NCBI GenBank assembly: GCA_027563935.2
Contig: CM050450.1
Span: 14,057,957-14,121,956 of the forward strand
From: Costus lasius
Lineage: Eukaryota > Streptophyta > Magnoliopsida > Zingiberales > Costaceae
Direction: 5' to 3'
Length of the DNA stretch: 64,000 nucleotides
Part shown: positions 12,155 through 23,562 of the stretch, piece after piece
How the letters are laid out: each line of letters starts with the position of its first letter
How positions within the stretch are numbered: position 1 is the first letter of the stretch
Notes under the pieces: model-generated
The model's input: only the letters and a program-made list of their open reading frames with translations
Told to the model about the DNA's origin: nothing
Databases searched by the model: none
Program-made: the position numbers and the translations under genes

Positions 12155-12497
12155 TGTTATGATCTATGTGGACTATGCACCATGTACATGCATAATAGAT
12201 TACATTTGGGCATATAGACGTACATGCATTGCAGTATTTAATCGTATATAATTTTATCTCTAAATTTATTTAATTGTGATCTATTAATTATAGTGTGGAA
12301 AGGGGCTTTTAATTATGTAGAATCCTTGGAGGGGGGGGGCATAATTATCTTATCTCTAATGGGCTGATAAGTAATTATGCCTATTAGGTTTTTCCTATAT
12401 ATTGGTGTGGTTCCTAATTGAGATGCATGATTCTAGATAGATTTTCAGTTTTGATTCCCATCAATCGCCTTGCCTCTCTTGTGATAATCAGCACAAT
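12155..12497 (+). repeat. 3' LTR of the truncated copia element
   Basis: The polypurine tract CCAAGTGGGAGAT (about 12142-12154) abuts TGTTATGATC at 12155, the usual copia arrangement. A TATA-like CCTATATATTGG lies near 12392-12405. The right end is uncertain because there is no second LTR to compare; ...CAGCACA near 12497 is a guess. A G9 run occurs near 12331. Confidence 0.6.
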
Positions 12498-12611
12498 CAA
12501 TTAGAAGACCATCCCGATTGAATGCACAACATCATGAAATATGGTATATTTTATTACAATATTTTTTCATTCAATTTATAAACAAGATATTAGGATCGAT
12601 TTAACAATTAA

Positions 12612-12725
12612 ATGGAGAAAGGAGGGATCTTGGTGACGCCAGCATCGACAAGGCCTTTGACACCGGCTTTGGTGTCGTCGAAGGCCTTGACGGCAGCGGC
12701 TCTGTCGTAGTGCTCGATGGATATT
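12612..12725 (-). pseudogene. 2OGD copy A: first-exon fragment with lost start codon
   Basis: The minus strand matches the first ~38 codons of the intact dioxygenase at 18280. The ATG has become ATA (plus-strand TAT at 12721-12726), and the fragment stops after the PPFF motif where unrelated AT-rich DNA begins. Upstream, the copy keeps the parental leader and the TATA box (plus-strand ATTTATAT, about 12830-12837). The copia LTR ends about 100 bp away, so truncation may be linked to that element. Confidence 0.85.
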
Positions 12726-13098
12726 GTTTCGTTGCACTTGCTCGAATGAGGTGAACAATGGAGGAAGATGTAGTTTTGGAGAGATGTATTTTAAATTTTG
12801 AGCCAGTGCATTCCAATCCATTTATATGTGAAAATGTGGTCGCTACGCGACACAGTCGAACTGGTGCACGCATTATGGGTATCCCAATCAAACTACCAAG
12901 TTTCTTACGTGCGAGTCAACAAATAGATTGACTTTACGTATATAAATAGACAATGTAAGACAACAAGTAACGCAATCAGGGGGTTCTATTTATATCATTT
13001 AATATATATTATTCTAAATTTAGACATGTAATCTTTTTATTTATGATTAAGTCGAGATAGGAAAATGAGGGATGTGCGACTATTTTGTAATGTTTAGT

Positions 13099-13202
13099 CA
13101 TACGACTTACAGTGGATTTGTTAAATTTAGACATGTAATCACACGCTACGCATACGACTTACAGTGGATTTGTTAAATTTAGACATGTAATCACACGCTA
13201 CG
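13099..13202 (+). repeat. 52-bp tandem duplication
   Basis: CATACGACTTACAGTGGATT begins at 13099 and again at 13151, each unit ending in AATCACACGCTACG. The two copies look identical or nearly so, suggesting a recent event. It lies in the sequence upstream of dioxygenase copy A. Confidence 0.85.
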
Positions 13203-13689
13203 CTAATCTTAAAGTAATTAGATAAAAGTACAAATCTCCATAAAATAATCATGCGCATCTTATATTATCCTTGAAAAAATTTATTAATAATTTTTTCATT
13301 GACATTTTTTAATTCAAAATCTATCAAGAATAATTTAAGATTTATTGATAATAAATTAATATATATCAATAATAATAAGTGGGACGATAAATTAATTTAT
13401 GTGACACGAGATCAAGTTGGACACGGAAATGAGATATATGAGACTTAACAATAATTAGATAGTAACTTTTCCCCTGTCCGTTTTTAGATTTCTGAAAATT
13501 ATATGTAAAATAGTGATAACACAGTTTGCCTTTGTTCCATTTTTACCTTTAGATTTATTGTCCTCTTACACCGTGTTTACAAGAATAAAGAAGGAAGAGA
13601 TAAAAAAGAAAAAGAAAATTTTTCAAAGCATACCAGAAAGAAGAAGAAAACTCAGAGAGTAAAATTTGAAACTTTTCCTTTGAATCAGT

Positions 13690-14290
13690 GTCCGCCCAAA
13701 TCAAGCGGAAAACGAGCAAAGACACGTCACACGAGCCCGCTGCTTCATCTCCTCTCCATCCTCCTCTTCCACATCTACTGTCCGCCTCGTACGTCCATTC
13801 CTTCCATGCCTACCGTTCGCCTCTTCCATGCCCGCCATTCGCCTCTTCCACGCCTCGACATCCGCCTTGCACGTTCGTTTGCCTGCTGTGCTGCGTCGAC
13901 ATCTGCCTCGCCCCATCCGCCTCGACATTCGTCTCGCTCCATGCCTGTCGTGCTGCTTCGACATCCGCCGTGATTTCCGCCTCACTCCACGTCTGCCATC
14001 TGCCTCGCCCGTCCGCCTTACCCGTCCACCTCTTCTATGTCCGCCGTCCACCTACTGTGCCACCTCGACATCCGCCTTGCCCCATCCGCCTCACATGTCC
14101 GTCCGCCTACCATGCCGGTGCCACTTCAACATCCACCTCACCCCATCCGCCTCGACGTCTGCCCCGCTCCACACCTCACATGTCCGTCTGCCTGTTGTCC
14201 ACAATTCTCTAACTCACGTGATAATAACGTGATTTTCTTTTTCCCTTCCACCTATTTTCTTTTCCGCCTCGCACGTCCTTTCCTCCCATT
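13690..14290 (+). repeat. Degenerate pyrimidine-rich minisatellite (CATCCGCCTCGCCC-like)
   Basis: Short imperfect repeats of CCGCCTCG, CATCCGCC and CGTCCGCC fill about 600 bp, with a strong C+T bias on the plus strand. Several frames stay open on both strands (for example 13688-14212 and 13701-14051) because of this composition. None shows a domain, so they are not annotated as genes. The array lies upstream of copy A, and the flanking DNA (from about 14320) is shared with the region upstream of copy B (from about 19390). Confidence 0.7.
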
Positions 14291-14319
14291 TTCTGTCTTC
14301 CCTAGTAAACACAGCCTTA

Positions 14320-15640
14320 AAGTTAATTATTGATCATTGTACTATGTTACTGTGTGTTTAAATAAATAAATTGCTTAAATTGTCTATTATTTATGGCCAC
14401 ATGTTGGGTGTTTATTTAGACATTAAGACATTCTAAAATCGTCTCTTAATAATGTCTATGAATAATTAGCTGACTCATATTTACGAAACTTCATGGCGTA
14501 TTATATCGTATTAATGGATCGTATCTATCATATTTTGTCTGCCCTAATACATGATATTATTTATGTAGAAATACAACACCAACTTGATAGCAAATTTATT
14601 ATTGTTGATGTCTTATCTATTCTTGCTAACATTTGATGATCATTTCACCTGTCATTTTGTATTTTAGTTATTGTTTACTTTTTTTTAAGTGAACCTATGT
14701 GCTTTTATATTTTAACTTAAAAATCTATTAATTTCTCTAACCCATCCTTAGGGCATGCCCACACAAATGATAACTTCAACCCATGGCCCGGAATGATCTA
14801 TACTCTCGTACTTATGAGTCAGATAGGAGGAATCAATCAAATTTCTTTTATGAGAACAATCCGAATAAATTATTATTCAAATCAAGCAAAATGACCTCTG
14901 GTCGACTTCGCTTGTCACTGGTGCGAGCACGTGCGTCTGGACAAACAACTGGGCGGTAATGGGACGAATTAGAGTTGGCTACAAATATACGTGGCGATTT
15001 CGTCTGATGGGTACTAGAGACTGCTTTGCCCCTTCTCGTGCTTTCTCCGACTTCCTTGCAATTGGGTCTCGATTTTGGATGTGCCGACGAGGGTTAGCAA
15101 CTTCCTCTCTCTTAGTGTGCTACGGTGGTGTGGGTGGTGAGGTTCGGAGTGCTGTAGATGTCGGGCGCCCTCCACAAGCTTCGTTTCTCCTTCTCGTGAT
15201 CTCCTCCCTCAAGTGCGGCTCCGACAAGTACAACGGGGTGACCTCGGGTAGACGACGAGTTCAAGTGTGGTGAGATGCGTGCTTGACAAAACTAAGACAC
15301 AGCAGGCGCGTGTTCAACGGAAGAAGGATGCGGTGTTCCTACATTCTGATCGAGTGTGGGTTCGTGTTTTTGGACACATGCGCTGACGCGATTTCGAGTG
15401 CGGGCCTAGAAAAGAACTCTGACGCTCAGGTAAAACGGATTTAATTTTGGATCTAAATTGGCTATGGTAAACTCCTTCCCCTTTCCCTCATTTCGTTTTA
15501 CGCTAACTCGAGTTCCTCCTTCTCTTCCTCCTGGTCTGGCACAAAGGTTGGAATCCTTCATTAAGGCTGAGGAGCACGCGTGAGGTGCGTTCTTGCACGT
15601 TGTGTCCATATGAGTATTGCTCTGCGTTGAAAAGTTCCTA
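14320..15640. other. Intergenic DNA, partly a segmental duplicate
   Basis: Bases from about 14320 (TAAAGTTAATTATTGATC) match 19387 onward. Bases about 14540-14730 match about 30530-30790 (TATTTATGTAGAA.TACAACACCAA). These shared flanks mark the duplicated dioxygenase units. From about 14930 the DNA changes to GC-richer sequence with no recognised gene and may be leader of the gag relic that follows. Confidence 0.5.
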
Positions 15641-15654
15641 AACCTAGAACATTT

Positions 15655-16410
15655 TCGGTGGTTCGAAATGCAAAAGAAGTGGAAAACTTCTTCTGGGACA
15701 TGGAGATGTACTTCAAATTGGCTCAAGTTCTTGTGGCTGAGCAATCCTTGTCGTGTGCGGCTTATCTGTCTAGAGATGCCAAGTTATTGTGGTGGACCCA
15801 AGCTGCACCAACCCTCTTTGGGGAACAACAAAATGATTGACTCTCATGGGAAGAGTTTAAAGCAGAGCTAAAAAAGTAGTTCATGCTAGAAAATTTGTCA
15901 TTGGCAACAAGGGAGGCCCTGTTCAAACTCAAATACATTGTGAGCAGAAGGGAGTATGTGAAAAGTTATACTGCCAAGATGTTGGAAATTGACGATATGG
16001 CCAAGCAAGATCGGTTGTACCACTTTTTCATCGGACTACAACATTAGGCACAGACAGAATTGTGCAATTAGAAATTTATGACTTTGAAGGAGGCTATGCT
16101 AGCGGCAGATGCACTAGTAGATCTTTTGATTCCAAATGATGTGGTCCTGAGAGATCCTACCCTTCATCGAGGGACACCCTATTCGAAGAGGAAGAAACCC
16201 ATAGTGGCTAGAAAACTAATCTTTAGGACTTCAAGGGACAAGGAAGCTAGAGACCTAAAACCGGCCACTTAACCACCAAAACAAGCAACTGTGCCGGCAT
16301 GCAATATCTCTAAGGGACCTCATGTTATGAGGAATTGCCCTGAACGAGGCAAGATTACTGCCTTGGTTGCTAATGGAGATAAGAATGAAGAAATGACTGT
16401 GAATCCTTGG
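15655..16410 (+). pseudogene. Ty3/gypsy gag relic
   Basis: Conceptual translation gives the retrotransposon gag pattern NAKEVENFFWDMEMYFKLA, SRDAKLLWWTQ, a LSWEEFKAELKK..F block, YVKSYTAKMLEIDDM, and later a damaged zinc knuckle (CNISKGPHVMRNCPER). Stops occur at about 15838, 15874, 16045 and 16069, and another follows after KPAT near 16272. No LTR or pol is visible nearby. It is a different gypsy lineage from the Athila copies. Confidence 0.8.
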
Positions 16411-17118
16411 TCACTATTATTGAGTTATTGTAATTTATGTTGACTAGCGAATGGATTGTTACAGGGACTTAGTGGAAGTCTTACCTTTTGATAGTGATTT
16501 TTGGGGTGTTTTGTAAATCCCTACCATGGGTAAATTTTGAGTGATTGCTCTTGTGCATCACCAAAACTTATGTTTGCACATTCGATTTGTGATATTCTTT
16601 TTTGATCATGATGTGTTGGTTTGATAAAAATATATATGATTAATATGAAAAATAATCAAACTTTAAAATTACTATTTATCGATTAAAACACGGAGAGTTA
16701 GCAAACTCTATAACTGTTATTAATAGACTAAAACATAGTGAGTTTGCAAACTCTAAAACTATTATTTATAAATTATTTATTTAAATTTAAATAAACTTTG
16801 ATTTTGGGATAAGAATAAAAATATAAATTATCATATTATCCGAGTCCTATTCTTAGTTCATTGTGGAGTAGCACTAATACGGTACGATACTATTAATTTT
16901 GGGTAGGAAGAGTTAACAAAGTACGGTACAATAGCAACATGGTAAAACAGTACATACACAACCCAACGGTGTTGGCAGTCACCTCAGCTGTGGCAGTAGC
17001 AGTACGAAACATGAACAGAAACTAGCTTATCCGATTCAACTCTAGCGACGCGCACACATAATAGAGACGCAGACACAAGATTGCTGCCAAATAACCATCA
17101 ATTGGAGGACATGAAGTA
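16411..17118. other. AT-rich intergenic DNA
   Basis: No gene, LTR or repeat family was recognised. A short direct repeat (GCAAACTCTA.AACT) occurs near 16693 and 16746. The last ~120 bp (CGACGCGCACACA...TTGCTGCCAAATAACC) is the conserved 3' flank of the dioxygenase genes and matches 27815-27860. Confidence 0.5.
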
Positions 17119-18280
17119 TCACAATTTGATCTGCTCCAGTGCAGATTTCCCGAGTCTTTTGTTGTGGTTGTACGTGATGTATTCCATCGCAGTTACGTCC
17201 CTGTAAATTGCAGGGTTTTCATCGGATATCAGCTCCTTCACTGGGCCGTACAGCATCGACGATGCGGAAAAATCCGGTAAGAAGAAGCACGCCACCGAAA
17301 TCCTCGGGCCGTTCTTTTTTGCCAGCACTCTGTGCTCCACGCTCTTGAGCATGCCATTGGAGATCAGCTGCAGATTCGAACAAACAGTTTTCCACAATTT
17401 TATTGCCCTAATTTTAGTGTCATGCAATGAAAGGTCTGGTCAGAAGAATGTAGCAGACCTGTAAAAAATCTCCGATGTTGATTACCAGAGATCCCGGCAG
17501 AGGCGGCACATCGATCCACTGATCCTGGTGCAGCACCTGCAGGCCGCCGATCTGATCCTGCAGAAGGATGGTGAGGAAATCGGCGTCGGAGTGCTTGCCG
17601 GTCCCCAGGGTGAGCTCTGGCTCCGGGCAGGGTGGGTAGTACTGGCAGACCACGGAGACACCCTTGGTGCACTCCATCTCTAGCAGATGCTCGCTCCGGA
17701 GGCCAAGACCCTCGGACAGCAGCTGGAACAAAACCACCCCCAGTTTCTGAACGTGACTCGTGAACTCCAGCAATTCTTTCCTGCACGCGGCGGGGAGCTC
17801 CTCCGGGTGAGGCACCTCCGGCGCCATGGTGCAGAACAGGGCGTCTCTCCAACACACCGCCGGCGAATGGTTCATAACGAAGTTGCTCCCGTACCGCACC
17901 TTGCTCTGCAGGTCCCGCGTGTAGAGCGGCCGTTTCACCTCGACCGGCTCCTCGTGAAACCTAGCCGTGGCTCGGTGCACTTCATCGAGCACCTCGTTCG
18001 GGATGCCGTGGTTGACAACCTGGAAGAAGCCGAAGGTCGCGGCCGCCTGAAGCGCCTGCTCCGCCGCCCGCTCCCGCTGCGCCCCGATGGTGCCAACGGC
18101 GGTGAGGTCGATGACAGGTATCTGGGGGCCGTCGCCAGGACTAGGCTGGGGTTGCTCGGGTGGTTGGATGAAGAAAGGAGGGATCTTGGTGATGCCGGCG
18201 TCGACAAGGCCTTTGACCCCGGCTTTGGTGTCGTCGAAGGCCTTGACGGCAGCGGCTCTGTCGTAGTGCTCGACGGACAT
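17119..18280 (-). CDS. 2-oxoglutarate/Fe(II)-dependent dioxygenase, copy B (intact)
   Basis: This is a soluble plant oxygenase of the ACC-oxidase-homolog (DOXC) type; the substrate is unknown. Exon 1 is 18280-17459 (274 codons), the GT..AG intron is 17368-17458 (91 bp) and exon 2 is 17367-17119, giving 356 residues, normal for the family. The N-terminus YDRAAAVKAFDDTKAGVKGL is the subfamily signature. DIOX_N starts at about residue 53 (IPVIDL, VVNHGIP). Iron ligands are H230, D232 (KHSDADF) and H286 (SVEHRV). The 2-oxoglutarate motif is R296-x-S298. No break was found. The start MSVEHYD is used because an upstream in-frame ATG lies inside the TATA box. GC-rich codon use contrasts with the AT-rich flanks. 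Confidence 0.9.
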
Positions 18281-18377
18281 TCTTTCGTTGCACTTGCTCG
18301 AGAATGGCGTGAACAATGGAGGAAGATGTAGCTTTGGAGAGATGTATTTTAAATTTTGAGCCAGTGCATTCCAATCC

Positions 18378-18385
18378 ATTTATAT
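18378..18385 (-). promoter_or_regulatory. TATA box of dioxygenase copy B
   Basis: The minus strand reads ATATAAAT about 98 bp upstream of the start codon, leaving room for a leader of roughly 65-70 nt. The box is conserved in copy A (about 12830-12837) and decayed in copy C, where the same position reads AGATAAAT (about 29539-29546). Confidence 0.65.
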
Positions 18386-18489
18386 GTGAAAATGAGGTCG
18401 CTACGCGACACAGTCGAACTGGTCCACACATTATCGTAATCCGAATCAAACTACCAAGTTTCTTACGTGCGGTAACGGAGAAGCCGCTG

Positions 18490-19107
18490 TCGCCCTCTCT
18501 TCCACTTGTATTAGTTATAGTTTAAAAAAAAAGACAATAAGTCAACTTTATCAGAGGATACTCATACCCACGTTTGGATAAAATTGAAAGGCTAGAGATA
18601 GAGTTCATTCGGCAACAAATAGATTTAATTTTACGTATATAAGCAGACAATGTAATAGAGTAGCAAATTGATTGACTTGCAATTAAAATCAACAAAAAAA
18701 AAACAAGTAACCCAATCAGTAGGTTCTATTTATGTCATCTTATATATATTATTCTAAATTTAGATATGTGATCTTTTTTATTTATGATTAAAATTTAATT
18801 TAAAGTACATAATTATTATATATATGAATTAAAAATATATTGTTAGTCTCTATCGTAAAGTCATTGAGACTGAAAATGGGGGATGTGGGACTATTTTATA
18901 ATGTTTAGGCATACCACTTCTAGTGGAGTTGTTAAATATAACTATGAAATAAACTAAGGCATTTCAGTATCCCATAATAATATAATAAAATATTTTGCTA
19001 GAACGTTTAGCCACGTTTTGAATTTTCAATCTCAATTTATGATAATTTTAAAATGTCATTATCAAATTATGTTAGTACAACACTAGTAACAGTAAACAAT
19101 AGCAAAA

Positions 19108-19174
<67 letters not shown>

Positions 19175-19720
19175 AGGTTGGACCTGAATAAATGATTTTC
19201 ATGTGTAAAAACTAGAGGATTCTGGCACAAGATCAAGTTGGACACTTGAACAAAATATATCAAATTTACAATAAATAGGTAGAGACTTTTTCCCTATCTT
19301 CTTTAGACTTATGATAATTATGTGTAAAATAGTGATAACATAGTTTGTCTTTGTTCCATTATTTTCCTTTAGATTTATTGTCCTCTTAAAGTTAATTATT
19401 GATCGATGCTATTATTGCATTATGTTGCTATGTGTTTAAATTCATAAATTGCATATATGTTTATTATGGATATTATTCAGATTTAGTATATTATTTGGGC
19501 CTGATAGCCACCTGTTGAGTGTTTATTTGATTCACTACTATTAACTTATCATTAGCTAACGTTTAATTATTTTAATTTAGGTAAGTGAAGCAACGTCTAC
19601 AGCTTGCTGATGACAACGTAACTTAGTCTTCTTCACTCAAACTCCATTTAAATGGATCTTTATTAAAATAAAAAGTTATTATAACGAAATTCTAGAGATG
19701 TACACGCAAGATTGCTGTCA
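18490..19720. other. AT-rich upstream DNA of copy B
   Basis: No gene is seen. Parts match the DNA upstream of copy A: 18715-18790 aligns with about 12978-13040 and 19300-19400 with about 13490-13570. This shows the gene and at least 1 kb upstream were duplicated together. A TAA microsatellite sits inside. Confidence 0.55.
19108..19173 (+). repeat. (TAA)n microsatellite
   Basis: About 21 nearly perfect copies of TAA/AAT. The minus-strand poly-Tyr frame across it (19072-19263) is a composition artefact. Confidence 0.95.
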
Positions 19721-19867
19721 AATACTAATCAATTGGAGGAAATGAAGTATCACAATTTGAAGTGCTCCAGTGCAGATCCCCGCAGAAAACTTTTCAGCGG
19801 GTACCCACTTAGAAGTATTCGACGTATTCCCTCACAAAAACATCCCTGTAAATTAGGGGATTTTCAT

Positions 19868-19995
19868 GAATAAAAGTTATATGCGGTGGCACCATCCACC
19901 ACTCAAGCATGCATTGGGATGTGTATTTGCACACATCTCTAAGTGTTTGAGATGTAATGAGTGATGGATAGTACTACCGCATATCACTTTTTTCC
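19868..19995. mobile_element. 128-bp MITE with 9-bp target duplication
   Basis: The direct repeat GATTTTCAT at 19859-19867 and 19996-20004 flanks an element with ~38-bp terminal inverted repeats. The left end has AAAAGTTATATGCGGTGG and the right end, reversed, AAAAAGTGATATGCGGTAG; both continue to a ...CCACTCA/...TCACTCA stretch. A 9-bp duplication suggests Mutator-type mobilisation. It sits inside exon 2 of copy E. Confidence 0.8.
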
Positions 19996-20184
19996 GATTT
20001 TCATAGGGCACTGTTGATGTGTTGAAATTGTTCTGAAGAAGGATGCCACCGAACCGAAATCCTCGGGCCAATCTTCTTTGCCATCACTATATGCTCAGTG
20101 CCCTTGAGCTTGTCATTGGAGATCAGCTGCAAATTCATGTAGAATTTTCAATAATTTTATTGTGCCATACTTTTAGGAAAAATG

Positions 20185-20535
20185 TTTTTGGCAAGGAAAG
20201 TTAAAAAAGGTGCCTAAAAATCATGGATAAAATTTTTTTTTTTGGATAAACTATATTCATGTAATCTACATATTCTAAGCTATCATGGATAGGCTTATCT
20301 ACGATGAGAAAAATACATCTTTGTGATTGTGGATAAGTATGCTATAGTAATAAACTGCTTATCCACGATCATAAAAATGTGTTTCTCTCATCGTGAATAA
20401 ACCTATTTAAGATAATATTGGTACCGTTAGATCGCTTAGAGTGCATAGATTACGTGTATATAGTTTATCCATAAAAACAAAATTTGTATCCAGAAAAAAA
20501 CCCACTCTTGTTAACTTTTCTGAGCAGGCTATCGA
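20185..20535. mobile_element. Foldback MITE (about 350 bp) in the intron of copy E
   Basis: The sequence folds on itself around about 20352. GTGGATAAG pairs with CTTATCCAC at the centre. GATGAGAAAAATACA pairs with TGTGTTTCTCTCATC. TTGGATAAACTATAT pairs with ATATAGTTTATCCAT. The outer arms share AAAGTTAA/TTAACTTTTC. End points are approximate; AGGAAAAAT and AGGAAATTT at the edges may be a worn target duplication. Confidence 0.75.
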
Positions 20536-20685
20536 GGAAATTTTTTCTAATTTTAGTGCTATGCAATGGAATGTCTAATCAATATAGCAGAACTTTAAAA
20601 GGTCGCCAAAGTTGACCACGAGAGACCTAGGTAGAGGCGGCATATTGCTCCACTAATTCTGATGCAGCACCGGCTATCAATTTGA

Positions 20686-20829
20686 TCCTGTCATGACCCA
20701 AAATGGACTTCAACTAAAAAATAGTTGAATACCAGCCCACGGGGAGTGACACTTAAATAATAAAATTCCATAATCTCATAATAATCTATTCAATTAAATA
20801 AAATATAACCTATATATCATATGTATAGA
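20686..20829. other. Possible LTR start truncating copy E
   Basis: TGTCATGACCCAAAATGG at 20686 resembles the start of some plant gypsy LTRs and coincides with the end of dioxygenase homology. The hAT element at 20830 would then lie within it. No matching right end was located, so this is tentative. Confidence 0.3.
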
Positions 20830-21150
20830 TAGAGGTGGCCATGGGCCGTGCCCGGGCCGGCCCGGGCTCGGGCCCGCCTCGGCCCGGTTCCAGGCGGGCC
20901 GTGCCTGGCACGGCCCGTTTCAAATCGTGCCGTGCCCGGCACGGCACAGTAGGAAAACCGCTGGGCCCGGCACGGCCCGCGGCTCGATTAACCGTGCCGG
21001 CCCAGGCACGATTCGGTTGCAGCGTGAGCATGGATCCGACACGCGGGCTAGGCACGGCCCGCGGGCTTACGTCGGCACGCGGGCCAAATACAGCCCAACG
21101 GGCCCAATGAGAGACGCGGGCCGTGTTTGGCCCGGCCCGATTATGGCCCG
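20830..21150. repeat. Left subterminal GC-rich repeats of hAT 1
   Basis: Dense copies of GGCCCG, CGGGCC, GTGCCGGGC-like and GCACGGCCCG words in both orientations fill about 320 bp, against AT-rich DNA on either side. Subterminal repeats of this sort bind transposase in other hAT elements. Frames here (20810-21184, both strands) are composition artefacts. Confidence 0.8.
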
Positions 21151-21436
21151 TGTGCCAAATTTAAAAAAAAATAAATTAATTTAATAAGTAAATTATTATT
21201 TAATTAAAATATATAAAAATATAAAATATGAAAAAATAAAAAAAAATTGAGAAATTGAGAATGTATATTGCACAAATTTTTGAAAAAATGTTAAAATCTT
21301 ATATATTTTAGACCGGACCCATTACAGGCTGCCTACGTACCCCACTCAAAGGAGGAATCAGGTCTACGTAGTTCTCTTTTTACAACTCTTTTTACAACTC
21401 TTTTACAACCTTTTTTATAATTATTTATTACAATGT

Positions 21437-23562
21437 TTAGCCATTGTTGCTTCCACTTGCACTTCCAAGACTTTGTTCATCATCATCCGATGAAGTTGAA
21501 TGACCACCTTTATCTTGAAGACGATCTTCAGCATCTAGCCAATCTTTAAGATAAATACACATTTCCACGCTTTCTTCATTCATTCGGCTTCGCTTCTCGT
21601 CCAGCACACTGCCGCCTGCACTAAAACAAGATTCCGATGCTACAGTAGACACCGGAGGAGTTAGTAGATCACGTGCCATGACAGAAACCACAGGATATGA
21701 TTTTCCTTGTGATCTCCACCATGATAAAATATCAAAATTATCTATTTGTTCTTCTGTGAGTAAAGATGTATGATTATTTTCTAAAAAAAATGTTAATTCA
21801 TTAAATTACTAGATCGACTTGTTGATGTTCCTTTTCTATTTAAAATTGTGCGTATTCTTCCTGTAATATTTTTATTACTAGTAGATACATTAGTTTGAGA
21901 GGATGTTGGATTCATTGTATTTCCAAATTTTAAATTATAAATATTATACATTTCATCTAATAAGGTAGAAACTTCATTTTTTTTCTCATCTACTCCTTCA
22001 AGTTCCATATTTTTATAATATTCATCTAATAAAATATGAACACCTAATTTTAATCTAGGATCCATAATTGAAGCTAAACAATATAAAGGAGATATATTTT
22101 TCCAATATTTTTTAAATTTTGTTTCCATTTTAAAAATTACTTGAAAAACATTTTCATCATGTCTATATTGAGAAAACATTTCACTAATTAAAACTAAATG
22201 TTCTAAAATTAAACATGATGTAGGATAATAAACACCAGATAAATGAGTGCTAGCATTATAAAAAATTTCTAAAATATTATGTAATAACTTTGCTTTATCC
22301 CAATCATTTTCTTCAATATTTCCATCATTCTTTCATTATAAAATAATGTAAGAGGATCCTTAAATGGAAAACATGTTGTTAGCATATCATAAGTAGAATT
22401 CCATCGTGTTTTCATATCAAGTTTAAATTTTTTATATGACAAACCATAAGATTTACATATTTGTCTAAAATCTTGATTTCTAGAAGTAGAAGAAGTAACA
22501 AATCTAACAGCATTTCTTAATTTAGTTACATGTTCATCTACTTCTCTTATTCCATCTTGAACACATAAGTTTAGAATATGGCATGCACATCGTATATGAA
22601 AAAAAAGCACCATTAAATATTGGAATTAACAATCTTTTTAATTTATCAATTGCACTATCATTATTACTTGCATTATCAAAACTAATTGAAAAAATTTTAT
22701 AAATTATATTATATGAATGTAAAATGCTATGAAATTGTCTAACTATAGCATTTGCAGTATGAGGATATTCAAAAATTTTAAATGCAATAATTCTTTTTTG
22801 TAAAAAAAATTCACTATCTATCCAATGTGCCATAATACACATGTATGACTGATCAGAATGATTACTGGTCCAAATATCAGATGTTAAAGAAATACAAGAA
22901 GTTAATGTAATTAAAGCTTGTAAAAGATTAGTTTTATATTCAGAAAAAAATTTTATAGCATCCCTACGCATGGTTTGTCTACTTACTTTTTTATATTTAG
23001 GTTGTAGTGATTTATGTATAAATTTTTCAAATTTATAATTTTCTGCTAAAGAAAATGGTTGTTCATCCCAAACAATAAATTTAGCTAATTCTTTTCTAAG
23101 AACTTCAGTAGAATAATTAAAAATTTCAAAAGAACTAGAGAAAAGATTTAGAGTAGCCTGTGCACGATCGATTTGAGTTTGATGGCTTCTGATGTGGCGA
23201 GTCAAATGACCAGTTCCACCCGATGATTTGCAAGTCAAGACTTTTTTGCACTTCTTGCAGCTGGCTCTTTCTTCGCCGTTAATCATCACCACATCGAAGC
23301 TCTTCCAAACGTCGCTCGTGCGTTTTCTTGAGCCCGACACAGTAGACTCGTGAGGGTTTGCACTGCATCCCTCCTCTCCCTGCATAGTGTTAGTAGGCTC
23401 CAAATCAACATGATCTTGCTGTTGTTGATTTAGGTCGTAAGGCGGAGGGTTGACATCTTGATCGGGTGGCATAACGGGGGTAGTACTAGTCCCTATTAGC
23501 TCCTGCTGTATTGCCTCAAGCTCCCATAGCAAAAAATCCCATGTATTGTTAAATCCCGCCAT
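21437..23562 (-). pseudogene. hAT transposase of element 1, broken
   Basis: The transposase would cut and paste the element. The ATG at 23562 opens a 342-codon frame with a BED zinc finger (W..F, C-x2-C in SCKKCKK, HLTRHIRSH). A frameshift near 22600 leads into the RCACHILNLCVQDG block, then TRWNSTYDML. Another break is near 22270. A third frame holds DPRLKLG (21793-22179). The hAT dimerisation domain (PPVSTVASESCFSAGGSVLDEKRSRM) is in a last frame at 21437-21691. At least three frame changes or stops make it inactive. The family is the BED-type hAT group close to RICESLEEPER-like proteins. Confidence 0.85.

Larger units (their letters stand above)
19741..20690 (-). pseudogene. 2OGD copy E: decayed 3' part with two hairpin insertions
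   Basis: Pieces in order match copy D. The exon 2 end is 19741-19867 and more of exon 2 is 20005-20130. The intron begins near 20131 and is split by a foldback at about 20185-20535. The end of exon 1 is about 20591-20685. A 27-bp stretch of exon 2 is missing where the MITE at 19868-19995 sits, and there are further small indels. The exon 1 match stops abruptly at about 20685, where TGTCATGACCC begins. The remaining exon 1 sequence was not found between there and copy C. It cannot encode an enzyme. Confidence 0.85.

Noticed and set aside
13688..14212. Overlapping Ser/Pro/His-rich and Arg-rich frames
   Set aside because: Low-complexity pyrimidine minisatellite; several frames open on both strands without family features.
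17687..18331. Long plus-strand frame (214 codons) opposite dioxygenase copy B, with equivalents at 28729-29550 and 32473-33174
   Set aside because: These are antisense shadows of GC-rich exon 1; they recur only because the genes are duplicated.
18281..18379. 33-codon in-frame N-terminal extension of dioxygenase copy B (MDWNALAQ...)
   Set aside because: Its ATG overlaps the TATA box (18378-18385), so it should lie upstream of the transcript. Copy D lacks it and the subfamily starts near MSVEHYD.
20810..21184. Ala/Pro/Arg/Gly-rich frames on both strands (also 24223-24511)
   Set aside because: GC-rich subterminal repeats of hAT 1, no domain.
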